A DNA stretch of 23,097 nucleotides. Source: a bacterium. Its GTDB lineage: Bacteria; NPL-UPA2; JAUVJM01. Position numbers and translations under genes: made by a program. The stretch is taken from NCBI GenBank assembly GCA_030606215.1, contig JAUWGW010000025.1, positions 1 to 23,097 on the forward strand. Direction: 5' to 3'. Below are positions 6,268 through 15,353 of this stretch, one piece after another (within the stretch, counting starts at the first letter, position 1; each line of letters opens with the position of its first letter). The notes beneath the pieces are model-generated. The model saw only the letters and a program-made list of their open reading frames with translations, was not told where the DNA came from and searched no databases.

Positions 6268-8140
6268 TTTTCTTTTTCATTATCAGGGATTGCTGAAGCC
6301 CCGTGAATATATTAAAAGATAACCAGTACAATACAATCCCGGCGGGGAGTCTGAAGAATATAAATGTCAGAAAAACAGGCATCATCCATTTCATCATCTT
6401 TTGCTGGTCCTGCTGGGCGCCGCCGGCTCCCATACTTGCACCCCCCATACCTGTCTGTTTCTGCTGCCAGAACATGCTCACCCCCATCAAAATAGGGAGA
6501 ACTTTCCATGGGTCAGGAGATGAAAGGTCCGTTATCCAGCCCAAAAAGTGCGTCCCCCTTAAATCAATGGAATTATAAAGCACAACATAAAGAGCAAAAA
6601 AGACAGGCATCTGGAGAAGCATAGGGAAACATCCGGACTTGCAGCCGCTCAAGGGATTTATCCCCTCTTTACGGTATAGTTCCATCGTAGCTTTATTCAA
6701 CTTCTGCTGACTATCCCCATACTTTTCCTTGAGAGCGTTTATTTTCGGCTGAAGTTCCTTCATACCCTCCTGCATCTTATGCATCCCCTCAAAAGTGCGA
6801 TGGGTCAGCGGATAAAAAACAATCTTTATAAACAGCGATAGCACGACAATTGACCAGCCATAATTCCCGACGACGCTGAAAATCTTTCTCAGCAAATAGT
6901 CAATAGCTTTCGCTATTGGCCCCCAGAAACCATAATCAATAATTTTCTCAAGCGCCCGCCCCCCCCTTCTAAGTTCTTCAGTTTTTTGAGGTCCAAGGTA
7001 TATCTTGAAAGTTGTCCTGAAACTCTCGCCATTTTCAAGGCTGAACGGGGGCATTTTTACTCCTACCCTATACCCACCCGTGGCCAAGTTCTCTGCTATT
7101 ACAGCCTCGCATTTCTGAATAAGAATTGCTGCAAAATATTTGTTACGCAAAGCTACCCACTCAAAATCTCCCGTGCGTATGGCGGATACGCCAGAAGCCA
7201 TAGTCGGTTTGCTCAGGAAGCTTCTTTTCATCGTTTCAAACTGCGCTTTCGGTCTCCCTGTTATATATGATGCTATACTTTTTGTTGCCCCTCTCGCCTG
7301 GGTTTCTTCAACGAGTCCCACTCCAGGACCATAGGCAAGCATTGCTCTTTCGTCCTTGATAATGTCTGAGGAGTTGTTCTCAACAACTACATCCAGTCCG
7401 ATAACATATTCTCCCCGCGTAAAGGTAAAAACTTTCTTCACTCTCACTCCCGCAACCTCTGCCTCAAATCTTAGAGTATCTTTCTCGTCTGCTACGAGAG
7501 CTATTCTGTCGACATCACATCTAAACAAGGCGGTGTTCAAATCTAAATTTAGATTCGGGAAACTTAGAGTAAGTGGATAGTCCCCGTATAATGGACCCGC
7601 TGAAGGGACAAGTTCCACCCCGCTTTCAACTTTCAACTCTTCCTCAAGTTCCATTGCCCTCTCATAATCGCCTCTTAACCTGACTTCTTTTATTTCTTCT
7701 TCAATCTCCTCTACTCTACGCGTGCGTTTCTTTCTCTCCTCATTAACGTATAGAAGGATTTCTTTTGAGCGAACCAGGGACTCCTCTCCCGCATTCTTCG
7801 CCAGTTTTCTCTCTATCTCACCTATTCCTCTCTCCAACTCCTTTTCTTCCTTCCACATTTCAGGATACCCTTTCAACCTGAAACTCTTTATCCTCGCGCC
7901 GCATGTGGTCAGAACTAATCTGTAAAGACTCGTTTCAACGACAATGTCTTCTCCCTCCGCCGCTACCGGCAAAGGAGCTCTCTCTCGAACAGGCAGCTCT
8001 TTCTCCTCCCGGGTCTCTTCCTCAACAAGCCCAACTTCCGACCCTTGCCTGCCAGCATGCGGGGGAGACTCTAAATTAACGTAATAGACAATCAGCACCA
8101 GCGCTGAGAGAGCAATAGCAATAAGTAATCTTTTTTCCAT
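6260..8140 (-). CDS. yidC: YidC membrane protein insertase with an unusual periplasmic insertion
   Basis: YidC inserts and folds inner-membrane proteins alone or with SecYEG. The 626-residue protein has an N-terminal membrane helix (4-21), a large periplasmic beta domain of the Gram-negative type (about 60-390), and the conserved five-helix core (about 400-620), including the GCFPMLLQMPVFFALY stretch (503-518). The usual hydrophilic-groove Arg appears as Lys439 in the FIKIVFYPL segment. Residues about 95-175 form a highly charged, predicted coiled-coil insertion in the periplasmic domain, with a GDYERAMELEEEL piece that resembles a UVR motif. This is not typical of YidC. The Met-rich cytosolic loop (563-586) precedes the last helix. 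Its ATG shares one base with the yidD stop (TAATG). Confidence 0.97.
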   Translation of the reverse strand: MEKRLLIAIALSALVLIVYYVNLESPPHAGRQGSEVGLVEEETREEKELPVRERAPLPVAAEGEDIVVETSLYRLVLTTCGARIKSFRLKGYPEMWKEEKELERGIGEIERKLAKNAGEESLVRSKEILLYVNEERKKRTRRVEEIEEEIKEVRLRGDYERAMELEEELKVESGVELVPSAGPLYGDYPLTLSFPNLNLDLNTALFRCDVDRIALVADEKDTLRFEAEVAGVRVKKVFTFTRGEYVIGLDVVVENNSSDIIKDERAMLAYGPGVGLVEETQARGATKSIASYITGRPKAQFETMKRSFLSKPTMASGVSAIRTGDFEWVALRNKYFAAILIQKCEAVIAENLATGGYRVGVKMPPFSLENGESFRTTFKIYLGPQKTEELRRGGRALEKIIDYGFWGPIAKAIDYLLRKIFSVVGNYGWSIVVLSLFIKIVFYPLTHRTFEGMHKMQEGMKELQPKINALKEKYGDSQQKLNKATMELYRKEGINPLSGCKSGCFPMLLQMPVFFALYVVLYNSIDLRGTHFLGWITDLSSPDPWKVLPILMGVSMFWQQKQTGMGGASMGAGGAQQDQQKMMKWMMPVFLTFIFFRLPAGIVLYWLSFNIFTGLQQSLIMKKKNG

Positions 8141-8349
8141 TATTCTACAGGGTCATATCCACCAGGATTAAACGGATGACAGCGAATGAGTCTCTTTACA
8201 GCAAGCCACCCCCCTCGCCGCAATCCAAACCGAACAATTGCGTCCTTCGCATATGTTGAGCAGGAAGGATAAAAGCGACAACAGGGCCATTTCAGAGGAG
8301 AAATTACCCTCTGATAAAACCCGATCAAACCGACTATTAGTCTGGTCAC
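8140..8349 (-). CDS. yidD: YidD membrane protein insertion efficiency factor
   Basis: YidD is a small, membrane-associated helper of YidC-dependent insertion. This 69-residue copy shows the family core: [10 protein letters not shown], then [14 protein letters not shown] (21-34), and the [13 protein letters not shown] ending (56-68). Cysteines 23, 24, 30 and 57 are in the usual places. Its ATG overlaps the rnpA stop in an ATGA tetranucleotide, and its TAA shares a base with the yidC start, so rnpA, yidD and yidC are translationally coupled in the standard order. Confidence 0.96.
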   Translation of the reverse strand: MTRLIVGLIGFYQRVISPLKWPCCRFYPSCSTYAKDAIVRFGLRRGGWLAVKRLIRCHPFNPGGYDPVE

Positions 8350-8696
8350 TCAAGCGCTCCTGCTCTATTTAATAACTGCAGGAAAGAGTTCTCAATCTCC
8401 GAGAGATGCAATCCATCTGCTTCCTTTCCTGCTACCACGACAACCAAGACCTTATCGCAAACTTTACTCTTGTTCCGTCGGAAAATCTCTCTGAGCAACC
8501 GTTTCAAACGGTTTCTCTTAACCCCTGAACGCACAACCCTTCTTACAACAAATCCTGCCTTTCTCTCCTCACCCTTAAGAGTATAAACTGTAAGAACTCC
8601 GTCGCAGAAACGTTTACCTTTTGAAAAAACTTTTTTGAATTCGCTCCTCTCAAGACGTTCCCTTCTCGGAAATCGGGCGTTATCAAATTTGACCAC
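8346..8696 (-). CDS. rnpA: RNase P protein component
   Basis: RnpA is the protein cofactor of the ribozyme RNase P that matures tRNA 5' ends. The 116-residue, Arg/Lys-rich protein has the signature [11 protein letters not shown] (60-70) and the aromatic [10 protein letters not shown] patch (20-29) that contacts the pre-tRNA leader. The frame begins with GTG (8694-8696), with AGGA about 9 nt upstream; an overlapping ATG at 8696-8698 is out of frame. It lies about 100 nt behind rpmH, with a strong hairpin between (8721-8762), and overlaps yidD by 4 nt. Confidence 0.95.
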   Translation of the reverse strand: MVKFDNARFPRRERLERSEFKKVFSKGKRFCDGVLTVYTLKGEERKAGFVVRRVVRSGVKRNRLKRLLREIFRRNKSKVCDKVLVVVVAGKEADGLHLSEIENSFLQLLNRAGALE

Positions 8697-8720
8697 ATCT
8701 TTACTTCCTGCTACTCCTGC

Positions 8721-8762
8721 GATTCAGACAGTGATAAGATGTGGAAGCTGTCTGTCTGAATC
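8721..8762 (-). other. Long inverted repeat between rpmH and rnpA
   Basis: GATTCAGACAG (8721-8731) pairs perfectly with CTGTCTGAATC (8752-8762) around a 20-nt loop. The stem is 11 bp and no T-run follows in the direction of transcription, so it is not a simple intrinsic terminator. A processing site or attenuator that separates high rpmH expression from low rnpA expression is plausible. The 10-mer ATTCAGACAG also occurs at 565-574. Confidence 0.6.
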
Positions 8763-8794
8763 AGAATTACTACTTAATTCTTAATCCTGCTTTT

Positions 8795-8929
8795 TCACAC
8801 TGTAAGTTGATGACGTCCCTTGGCGCGCCTTCTCTTTAAAATGTTTCTCCCCGCTTTAGTGGACATCCTTTCCCGAAACCCATGCTTCGACTTACGCTTC
8901 CTGTCAGAAGGTTGATATGTTCGTTTCAT
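8795..8929 (-). CDS. rpmH: 50S ribosomal protein L34
   Basis: The 44-residue product starts [18 protein letters not shown] and ends [12 protein letters not shown], the unmistakable L34 pattern: a very basic protein with the KRTYQPS opening and the HGFRERM motif. ATG at 8927-8929 is preceded by GGAG about 11 nt upstream. It is the first gene of the leftward rpmH-rnpA-yidD-yidC cluster, the usual neighbour of dnaA on the opposite strand. It is slightly shorter than the E. coli protein (46 aa). Confidence 0.97.
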   Translation of the reverse strand: MKRTYQPSDRKRKSKHGFRERMSTKAGRNILKRRRAKGRHQLTV

Positions 8930-8990
8930 CTTTTCATCATCTCCATCTCTCTACGCACTTGTAAATATTCAGCGAACTGCATCCCAATCT

Positions 8991-9052
8991 GTCATTCTGA
9001 ACGGAGTGAAGAATCTCTATAGATTCTTCGTCGCAGAGCTCCTCAGAATGAC
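8991..9052. repeat. Dispersed palindromic repeat, copy 2
   Basis: This 62-bp palindrome starts GTCATTCTGA and ends TCAGAATGAC, with the core GAAGAATCTCTATAGATTCTTC. It shares ends and core with the copy at 657-719. It sits between rpmH and the origin boxes. Confidence 0.75.
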
Positions 9053-9309
9053 ACGGAGTTCACTGAGCTTTTACACGCACTTTGTTTGCAAACATTCACA
9101 AAATTGCGGTATCAGTGTTTGCACCGATGTGATTCGCTGAACACTTTTATCTATTTAACCATAACCGCACATATTAGTCAAATTTTTCTTACGATTTTTC
9201 TTGCCAGGCATGGCTTTCCGGGGTATCATTAACATCAGATGAGAAACTCTGAACCACGTTAAAATGTTTCGTATTGCGTAAATATTCGGTGGGCTGTGTT
9301 TGAGTCCCT

Positions 9310-9421
9310 GTCATTCCCCTGTTTTCACAGGGGCAGGCTCTGCGAAGCTTGTCCCCGCGAAAGCGGGGACAGGAATCCAGAGTAGAGAACCGGCATAGAT
9401 TCCCGCTTGCGCGGGAATGAC
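9310..9421. repeat. Compound hairpin repeat element with GTCATTCCC/GGGAATGAC ends
   Basis: The 112-bp element has complementary ends GTCATTCCC and GGGAATGAC. Inside are three hairpins: CCCCTGTTTTCACAGGGG (9317-9334), GTCCCCGCGAAAGCGGGGAC (9351-9370) and TCCCGCTTGCGCGGGA (9401-9416). It is GC-richer than its surroundings and resembles the non-coding REP/MITE-type repeats found in many environmental genomes. It is a different family from the 657 and 8991 copies, though the GTCATT...AATGAC ends are shared. Confidence 0.7.
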
Positions 9422-9496
9422 GCGGGCACGCTTGACCGAATATTTTACCGTATTGCGATTGAGGATTTTCCCGAACAAAGTGAGTTGCATTTTAAA

Positions 9497-9606
9497 TGTG
9501 GATAAGTTGTTAGTAAACTGTTGAGTGCTCTCTAATGGAAAAGAAGTTCAAAGTGGATTTTGTATTTCCTGAGAGCATTTATGATATGTGGATAAACTGT
9601 GGATAA
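9497..9606. promoter_or_regulatory. DnaA-box cluster upstream of dnaA (left part of oriC)
   Basis: Three perfect DnaA boxes (TGTGGATAA, the complement of TTATCCACA) lie at 9497-9505, 9587-9595 and 9598-9606, all in the same orientation. The last two are 11 bp apart, one helical turn. They are 20-130 bp before dnaA and are expected both to autoregulate dnaA and to act as part of a bipartite origin. Confidence 0.9.
9560..9587 (+). promoter_or_regulatory. Possible dnaA promoter
   Basis: TTGTAT (9560-9565), a 16-bp spacer, then TGATAT (9582-9587). The -10 touches the DnaA box at 9587-9595, which would permit repression by DnaA. The match to consensus is modest. Confidence 0.3.
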
Positions 9607-9625
9607 ACATTGAGCGGCTGAGATA

Positions 9626-10933
9626 ATGCAAATCTGGGCTCAACTTCTTGAAACCCTCAAGAAGCATCTCAACGAACAAATCTTCACATCATGGTTTGAA
9701 CCAATTGAATGCGATTCGTTTGAGGGTGGAAAGCTTCTTCTCAAAGTCCCTAACAAGATCTTTGAAGAGTGGATAGGAAAACACTATCTCGGTCTCATAA
9801 AAGAAACTCTCTCTGATATTACCCATATCCCACCCGAACAGATATCCATTCACTTCATCTCCGGCATGGATGAGAGAAGAAGTAAGCAGACGATTGATGC
9901 GCCCGTTGAACCTGGTCATCCCCTGAACCTAAAATACACATTTGAAAATTTTGTTGTTGGGGCAAGTAACCAGTTTGCACATGCCGCATCCCTCGCAGTT
10001 GCTGAATCACCTGCTAAAGCATATAATCCGCTGTTTATCTATGGCGGAGTGGGGCTGGGAAAAACACATCTAATGCAGGCAATTGGCTGGTTTATCATCG
10101 GAAAACCCCGAAATAACCTCAAGGTTGTATATGCTTCAACCGAAAGTTTTACCAACGAACTTATAAATGCTATACAGAACCGAAAGACGCTCTCGTTCAG
10201 AAATAAATACCGTGGGGTGGATGTACTGCTCATAGATGACATCCACTTTCTCGCAGGAAAGGAGAGCACGCAGGAAGAATTTTTCCACACATTCAATGCT
10301 CTGTATGACGCCCACAAACAGATTATTGTCTCCAGCGACCGTCCCCCAAAAGAAATCCCTACCCTTGAAGAAAGGCTGGTATCAAGATTTGACTGGGGAT
10401 TGGTTACTGATATCCAGCCTCCCGATCTGGAGACAAGAATTGCTATCCTCAGAAAAAAGAGCCTCACACAGAATTTTGATGTTCCCGAAGAAATAACGCT
10501 TTTTATTGCAAACAAAATAAAGTTCAATATCAGGGAGTTAGAAGGAGCATTAACCACGGTTACTGCTTTCTGTTCCATCAGCAAAAAACCTCTAAATCTT
10601 GAAACTGCAAAGCGCGCCCTTGAAAACATTATACCCAAAGAAAAACAAATTACACTTGACCTCATTCAAAGTAAAGTGGCAGACTACTTTGATTTACACA
10701 TCATGGATATGAAAAAGAAAAATCGCTCAAAAAATGTCGCTCTCCCAAGACAAATTGCGATGTTTCTTGCAAGAGAATTAACGGAACATTCCTTGCCGGA
10801 AATAGGAGAGAATTTCGGAGGAAGGGACCATACAACAGTGCTTCACGCCTGCCGTAAGATAGGAACTGGCATACAAGCTGACGAAGACTTAGGAAGAATT
10901 GTTGAAGAGTTAAGACAAATAATAAACGAATAA
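9626..10933 (+). CDS. dnaA: Chromosomal replication initiator DnaA
   Basis: DnaA is the AAA+ ATPase that binds DnaA boxes and melts oriC. The 435-residue protein has domain I (about 1-75), a short linker, and the AAA+ domain with Walker A GGVGLGKTH (140-148), Walker B LLIDDIHF (201-208) and the arginine-finger region ERLVSRF (249-255, Arg254). Domain IV carries the signature GGRDHTTV (398-405) for box recognition. ATG 9626 gives the standard N-terminus although the ribosome site is weak. It is flanked on both sides by perfect DnaA boxes and followed by dnaN, the classical order. Confidence 0.98.
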   Translation: MQIWAQLLETLKKHLNEQIFTSWFEPIECDSFEGGKLLLKVPNKIFEEWIGKHYLGLIKETLSDITHIPPEQISIHFISGMDERRSKQTIDAPVEPGHPLNLKYTFENFVVGASNQFAHAASLAVAESPAKAYNPLFIYGGVGLGKTHLMQAIGWFIIGKPRNNLKVVYASTESFTNELINAIQNRKTLSFRNKYRGVDVLLIDDIHFLAGKESTQEEFFHTFNALYDAHKQIIVSSDRPPKEIPTLEERLVSRFDWGLVTDIQPPDLETRIAILRKKSLTQNFDVPEEITLFIANKIKFNIRELEGALTTVTAFCSISKKPLNLETAKRALENIIPKEKQITLDLIQSKVADYFDLHIMDMKKKNRSKNVALPRQIAMFLARELTEHSLPEIGENFGGRDHTTVLHACRKIGTGIQADEDLGRIVEELRQIINE

Positions 10934-11170
10934 CATCTTGTTGATAACCTGTGGGTAAATATAAACTTGTGGATGAAGTGGAAAAGATTGACAATTTACC
11001 AACAGGGTTAATAACAATCTTTTGTAGACTTAAATTACAGCTTATCCACAGAATTAACAGCTACTACTACGATTATTACTAAGTTTTAGTATAAAACAAG
11101 TAGTATTAAGGAATGTGGATAACTTATGGGAGATAGGTAATTTAATATTATAAAAACAGGAGGATAACCA
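10934..11170. promoter_or_regulatory. oriC region between dnaA and dnaN
   Basis: The 237-bp AT-rich gap contains perfect DnaA boxes at 11042-11050 (TTATCCACA) and 11114-11122 (TGTGGATAA), plus near-matches at 10950-10958 (TGTGGGTAA) and 10968-10976 (TGTGGATGA). The first perfect box is followed by a CTA/TTA triplet run and then AT-rich DNA (11080-11113). Together with the boxes upstream of dnaA this gives a bipartite origin like that known from Bacillus. It ends with the dnaN ribosome site CAGGAGGAT. Confidence 0.88.
11061..11081. promoter_or_regulatory. DnaA-trio-like unwinding element
   Basis: The bases read CTA CTA CTA CGA TTA TTA CTA: seven triplets, six of which fit the CTA/TTA pattern (the complement of 3'-GAT/AAT-5' trios). 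They start 10 bp after the DnaA box at 11042-11050. The DnaA-trio is the established single-strand loading element in B. subtilis; assignment here is by sequence likeness only. Confidence 0.7.
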
Positions 11171-12271
11171 ATGAAAATGTTATGCGAGAAATCTGAGCTT
11201 CTTGAAGGGATACAAAGAGTGCAAAATGTTGTTTCCCAAAAGGCAACCCTGCCTATCCTGTCACACATATTGATGGAAGCAGGGGAGAATAGATTGCAGT
11301 TATGTGCAACGGATTTGGAGGTTGGTATCCGCTGTTCCGTTTCTGCAGATGTTCAGGAAGAAGGGGCCATAACAGTTCCTGGACGCACAATCAGTGATAT
11401 TGTGCGGGAAGTTCCAGAAGAGAAAATAGAAATTGTAACCGAAAAAGGGAATTCGGTGACTATAAGTTGTGGGAAGAGTTTCTTTAAAATTATGGGGCTG
11501 CCAAAGGAAGAATTCCCAAAACTTCCTGAATCCGGAGGAGAAGAAAGTTTTTGTATGTCCCAGAGAAAGATAAAGGAACTTATAAGGAAGACATTGTTTG
11601 CTGTTTCGCGGGATGAAACACGATATGCTCTCGGCGGAATCCTTTTCCAGGTTAAGAAGGGGGAAATAACTGCCGTAGCTACTGATGGGAGAAGACTTGC
11701 AAAGTTAAGAAGAGAAAGAGACAAGGATGGAAAGATTGAAAAAGAGTTAATCTTGCCGGCAAAGGCTGTTAGCGAGATTAACAGGATTATGGAAGGGACT
11801 GAGGATGAAGTAAAAGTCTCGATCGGAAAGAATGAAGTTACTTTTGAGTTCAATCAAATTATATTCATGGCAAGGTTCCTTAAAGGAAAGTTCCCTGAAT
11901 ATGAGAATGTTATTCCAAAGACACAGAATATAAGGCTTTCCATGAACAGAGAAGAATTTCTGTCTACTATAAGGAGAGTTTCACTCCTTGCGAGCGAAAA
12001 ATCTAATTCGGTGAAATTGAATCTCTATCCAGAGAAGGTTGTTCTAACCGCAAGCACCCCTGAATTGGGAGAGGCGTCAGAAGAAATGAATGTTTCTTAT
12101 GACGGTGAAGAGGAGGTTATGGCTTTTAACCCGTCCTTCCTTATGGATTTCTTGCGAAATGAAACATGTGAGGAAATCTATTTTGATATAATTAATCCTG
12201 TTAGCCCTGCAATGTTAAGGCCGAAAGATGATGAAGACTATTTATATGTAATTATGCCAATAAAAATATAA
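11171..12271 (+). CDS. dnaN: DNA polymerase III beta sliding clamp
   Basis: DnaN forms the ring-shaped clamp that tethers Pol III to DNA. The 366-residue length matches the family (three repeated clamp folds). Recognisable pieces are the N-terminal block of the VSQKATLPILSHI type, YALGGILF with TDGRRLAK in the middle domain, and the C-terminal YVIMPIKI that forms part of the partner-binding pocket. ATG 11171 has a strong AGGAGG about 7 nt upstream. The stop shares one base with the ATG of the next gene (TAATG), so dnaN and the DciA-like gene are coupled. Confidence 0.98.
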   Translation: MKMLCEKSELLEGIQRVQNVVSQKATLPILSHILMEAGENRLQLCATDLEVGIRCSVSADVQEEGAITVPGRTISDIVREVPEEKIEIVTEKGNSVTISCGKSFFKIMGLPKEEFPKLPESGGEESFCMSQRKIKELIRKTLFAVSRDETRYALGGILFQVKKGEITAVATDGRRLAKLRRERDKDGKIEKELILPAKAVSEINRIMEGTEDEVKVSIGKNEVTFEFNQIIFMARFLKGKFPEYENVIPKTQNIRLSMNREEFLSTIRRVSLLASEKSNSVKLNLYPEKVVLTASTPELGEASEEMNVSYDGEEEVMAFNPSFLMDFLRNETCEEIYFDIINPVSPAMLRPKDDEDYLYVIMPIKI

Positions 12272-12564
12272 TGGCAGAACCAAAGAGAATTAAATCAGTT
12301 GTTGAAAAAGTTATGGGAAAACTAAAAAAAGAGGGGGGTGTTAAACCAATCCGGGAGCATTGGCAGTCTCTTTTTGAGGAGGAGGCAGCGAAACATTCTA
12401 TTCCTGTTTCTATCAGGGATGGGAAACTTCTGGTTTTGGTGGATAGTTCAGTCTGGCTTCAGCATCTGAGCATAAAAAAAGGAGATATCCTTAAAAAGTT
12501 AAAACAGCTTCCTTTGCGTGAGTCTGTGAAGGATATTCGATTTAAGCAGGGGAAATGGGGTTGA
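12271..12564 (+). CDS. DciA-like DUF721 protein, putative helicase-loading factor
   Basis: This 97-residue protein has the DUF721 pattern: a conserved Trp near residue 31, His-Ser-Ile-Pro around 42-45, a DGKLLV strand, then SSVWLQHLSIKKGDILKKL and a terminal VKDIRFKQG. DciA proteins of this family are the ancestral partners that help load the replicative helicase in bacteria lacking DnaC or DnaI. The short form without a long tail is common. It begins on the last base of the dnaN stop and is 25 nt before gyrB, a typical origin-region neighbourhood. Function is by family; no helicase gene is visible in the window. Confidence 0.82.
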   Translation: MAEPKRIKSVVEKVMGKLKKEGGVKPIREHWQSLFEEEAAKHSIPVSIRDGKLLVLVDSSVWLQHLSIKKGDILKKLKQLPLRESVKDIRFKQGKWG

Positions 12565-12586
12565 GAGTGCTAATGAGAAGGGATGA

Positions 12587-14953
<2,367 letters not shown>

Positions 14954-14983
14954 TAATGAGTTGTTCTATATAGGAGAGGGAGA

Positions 14984-15352
14984 GTGGTTAAAGCGTATGC
15001 GGGAGCAGATAGAAGAAGGCACTATCGTGGGGAAGAAGAAATATCACTGATGTACCAGTCTCCGGAAGGGAAAAAGGTTGAAATTTCTACAACAAAAAAT
15101 ATCAGTGGAGGCGGGGTATGTTTTGAAACTGAGATATACATTCCTCCAGCCGCAACAGTTGAGGTCCAGGTTAATAAACCAATTAACGGTGGATTAAAAG
15201 CAATACTTCCAGTCCGCGCTAAGGCAAGGGTGGTCTGGATAAGGCAGGCTGAAACAGGGAAATATAAATTGGGGTTAGAGTTTGTTAATATAGAAGAGAG
15301 GCATCGGGAAGAAATTATTAGAAATGTAGAGGAGATATCTAAGGCTGAGTGA
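14984..15352 (+). CDS. PilZ-domain protein, putative c-di-GMP receptor
   Basis: The 122-residue protein is a single PilZ domain. The c-di-GMP binding residues are present: RxxxR in RRRHYR (10-15) and NxSxxG as NISGGG (39-44). The GTG start at 14984 is preceded by TAGGAGAGGG at a good distance. No partner domain is attached, so it probably acts as a small adaptor whose target is unknown. It lies 30 nt after gyrB and its stop is 1 nt before the gyrA ATG, so it appears to be co-transcribed with gyrase. Confidence 0.85.
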   Translation: MVKAYAGADRRRHYRGEEEISLMYQSPEGKKVEISTTKNISGGGVCFETEIYIPPAATVEVQVNKPINGGLKAILPVRAKARVVWIRQAETGKYKLGLEFVNIEERHREEIIRNVEEISKAE

Positions 15353-15353
15353 G

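Larger units (their letters stand above)
8930..9625. other. Divergent intergenic region rpmH-dnaA
   Basis: No gene is visible in these 696 bases. Contents from left to right are the presumed leftward rpmH promoter zone, a dispersed palindrome (8991-9052), an unassigned stretch (9053-9277), a second repeat element (9310-9421) inside a larger inverted repeat (9278-9290 with 9435-9448), and a cluster of three perfect DnaA boxes (9497-9606) next to dnaA. TTCAGCGAA (8968-8976) and its complement TTCGCTGAA (9133-9141) flank the first palindrome. No confident -35/-10 pair for rpmH could be chosen. Confidence 0.7.

Noticed and set aside
8694-8698. rnpA starting at the ATG that overlaps its GTG
   Set aside because: The ATG (8696-8698) is out of frame with RnpA; the GTG is in frame.
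9310-9421. CRISPR array in the hairpin-rich stretch before dnaA
   Set aside because: There is no regular repeat-spacer pattern; the structure is three different hairpins inside one bounded element.
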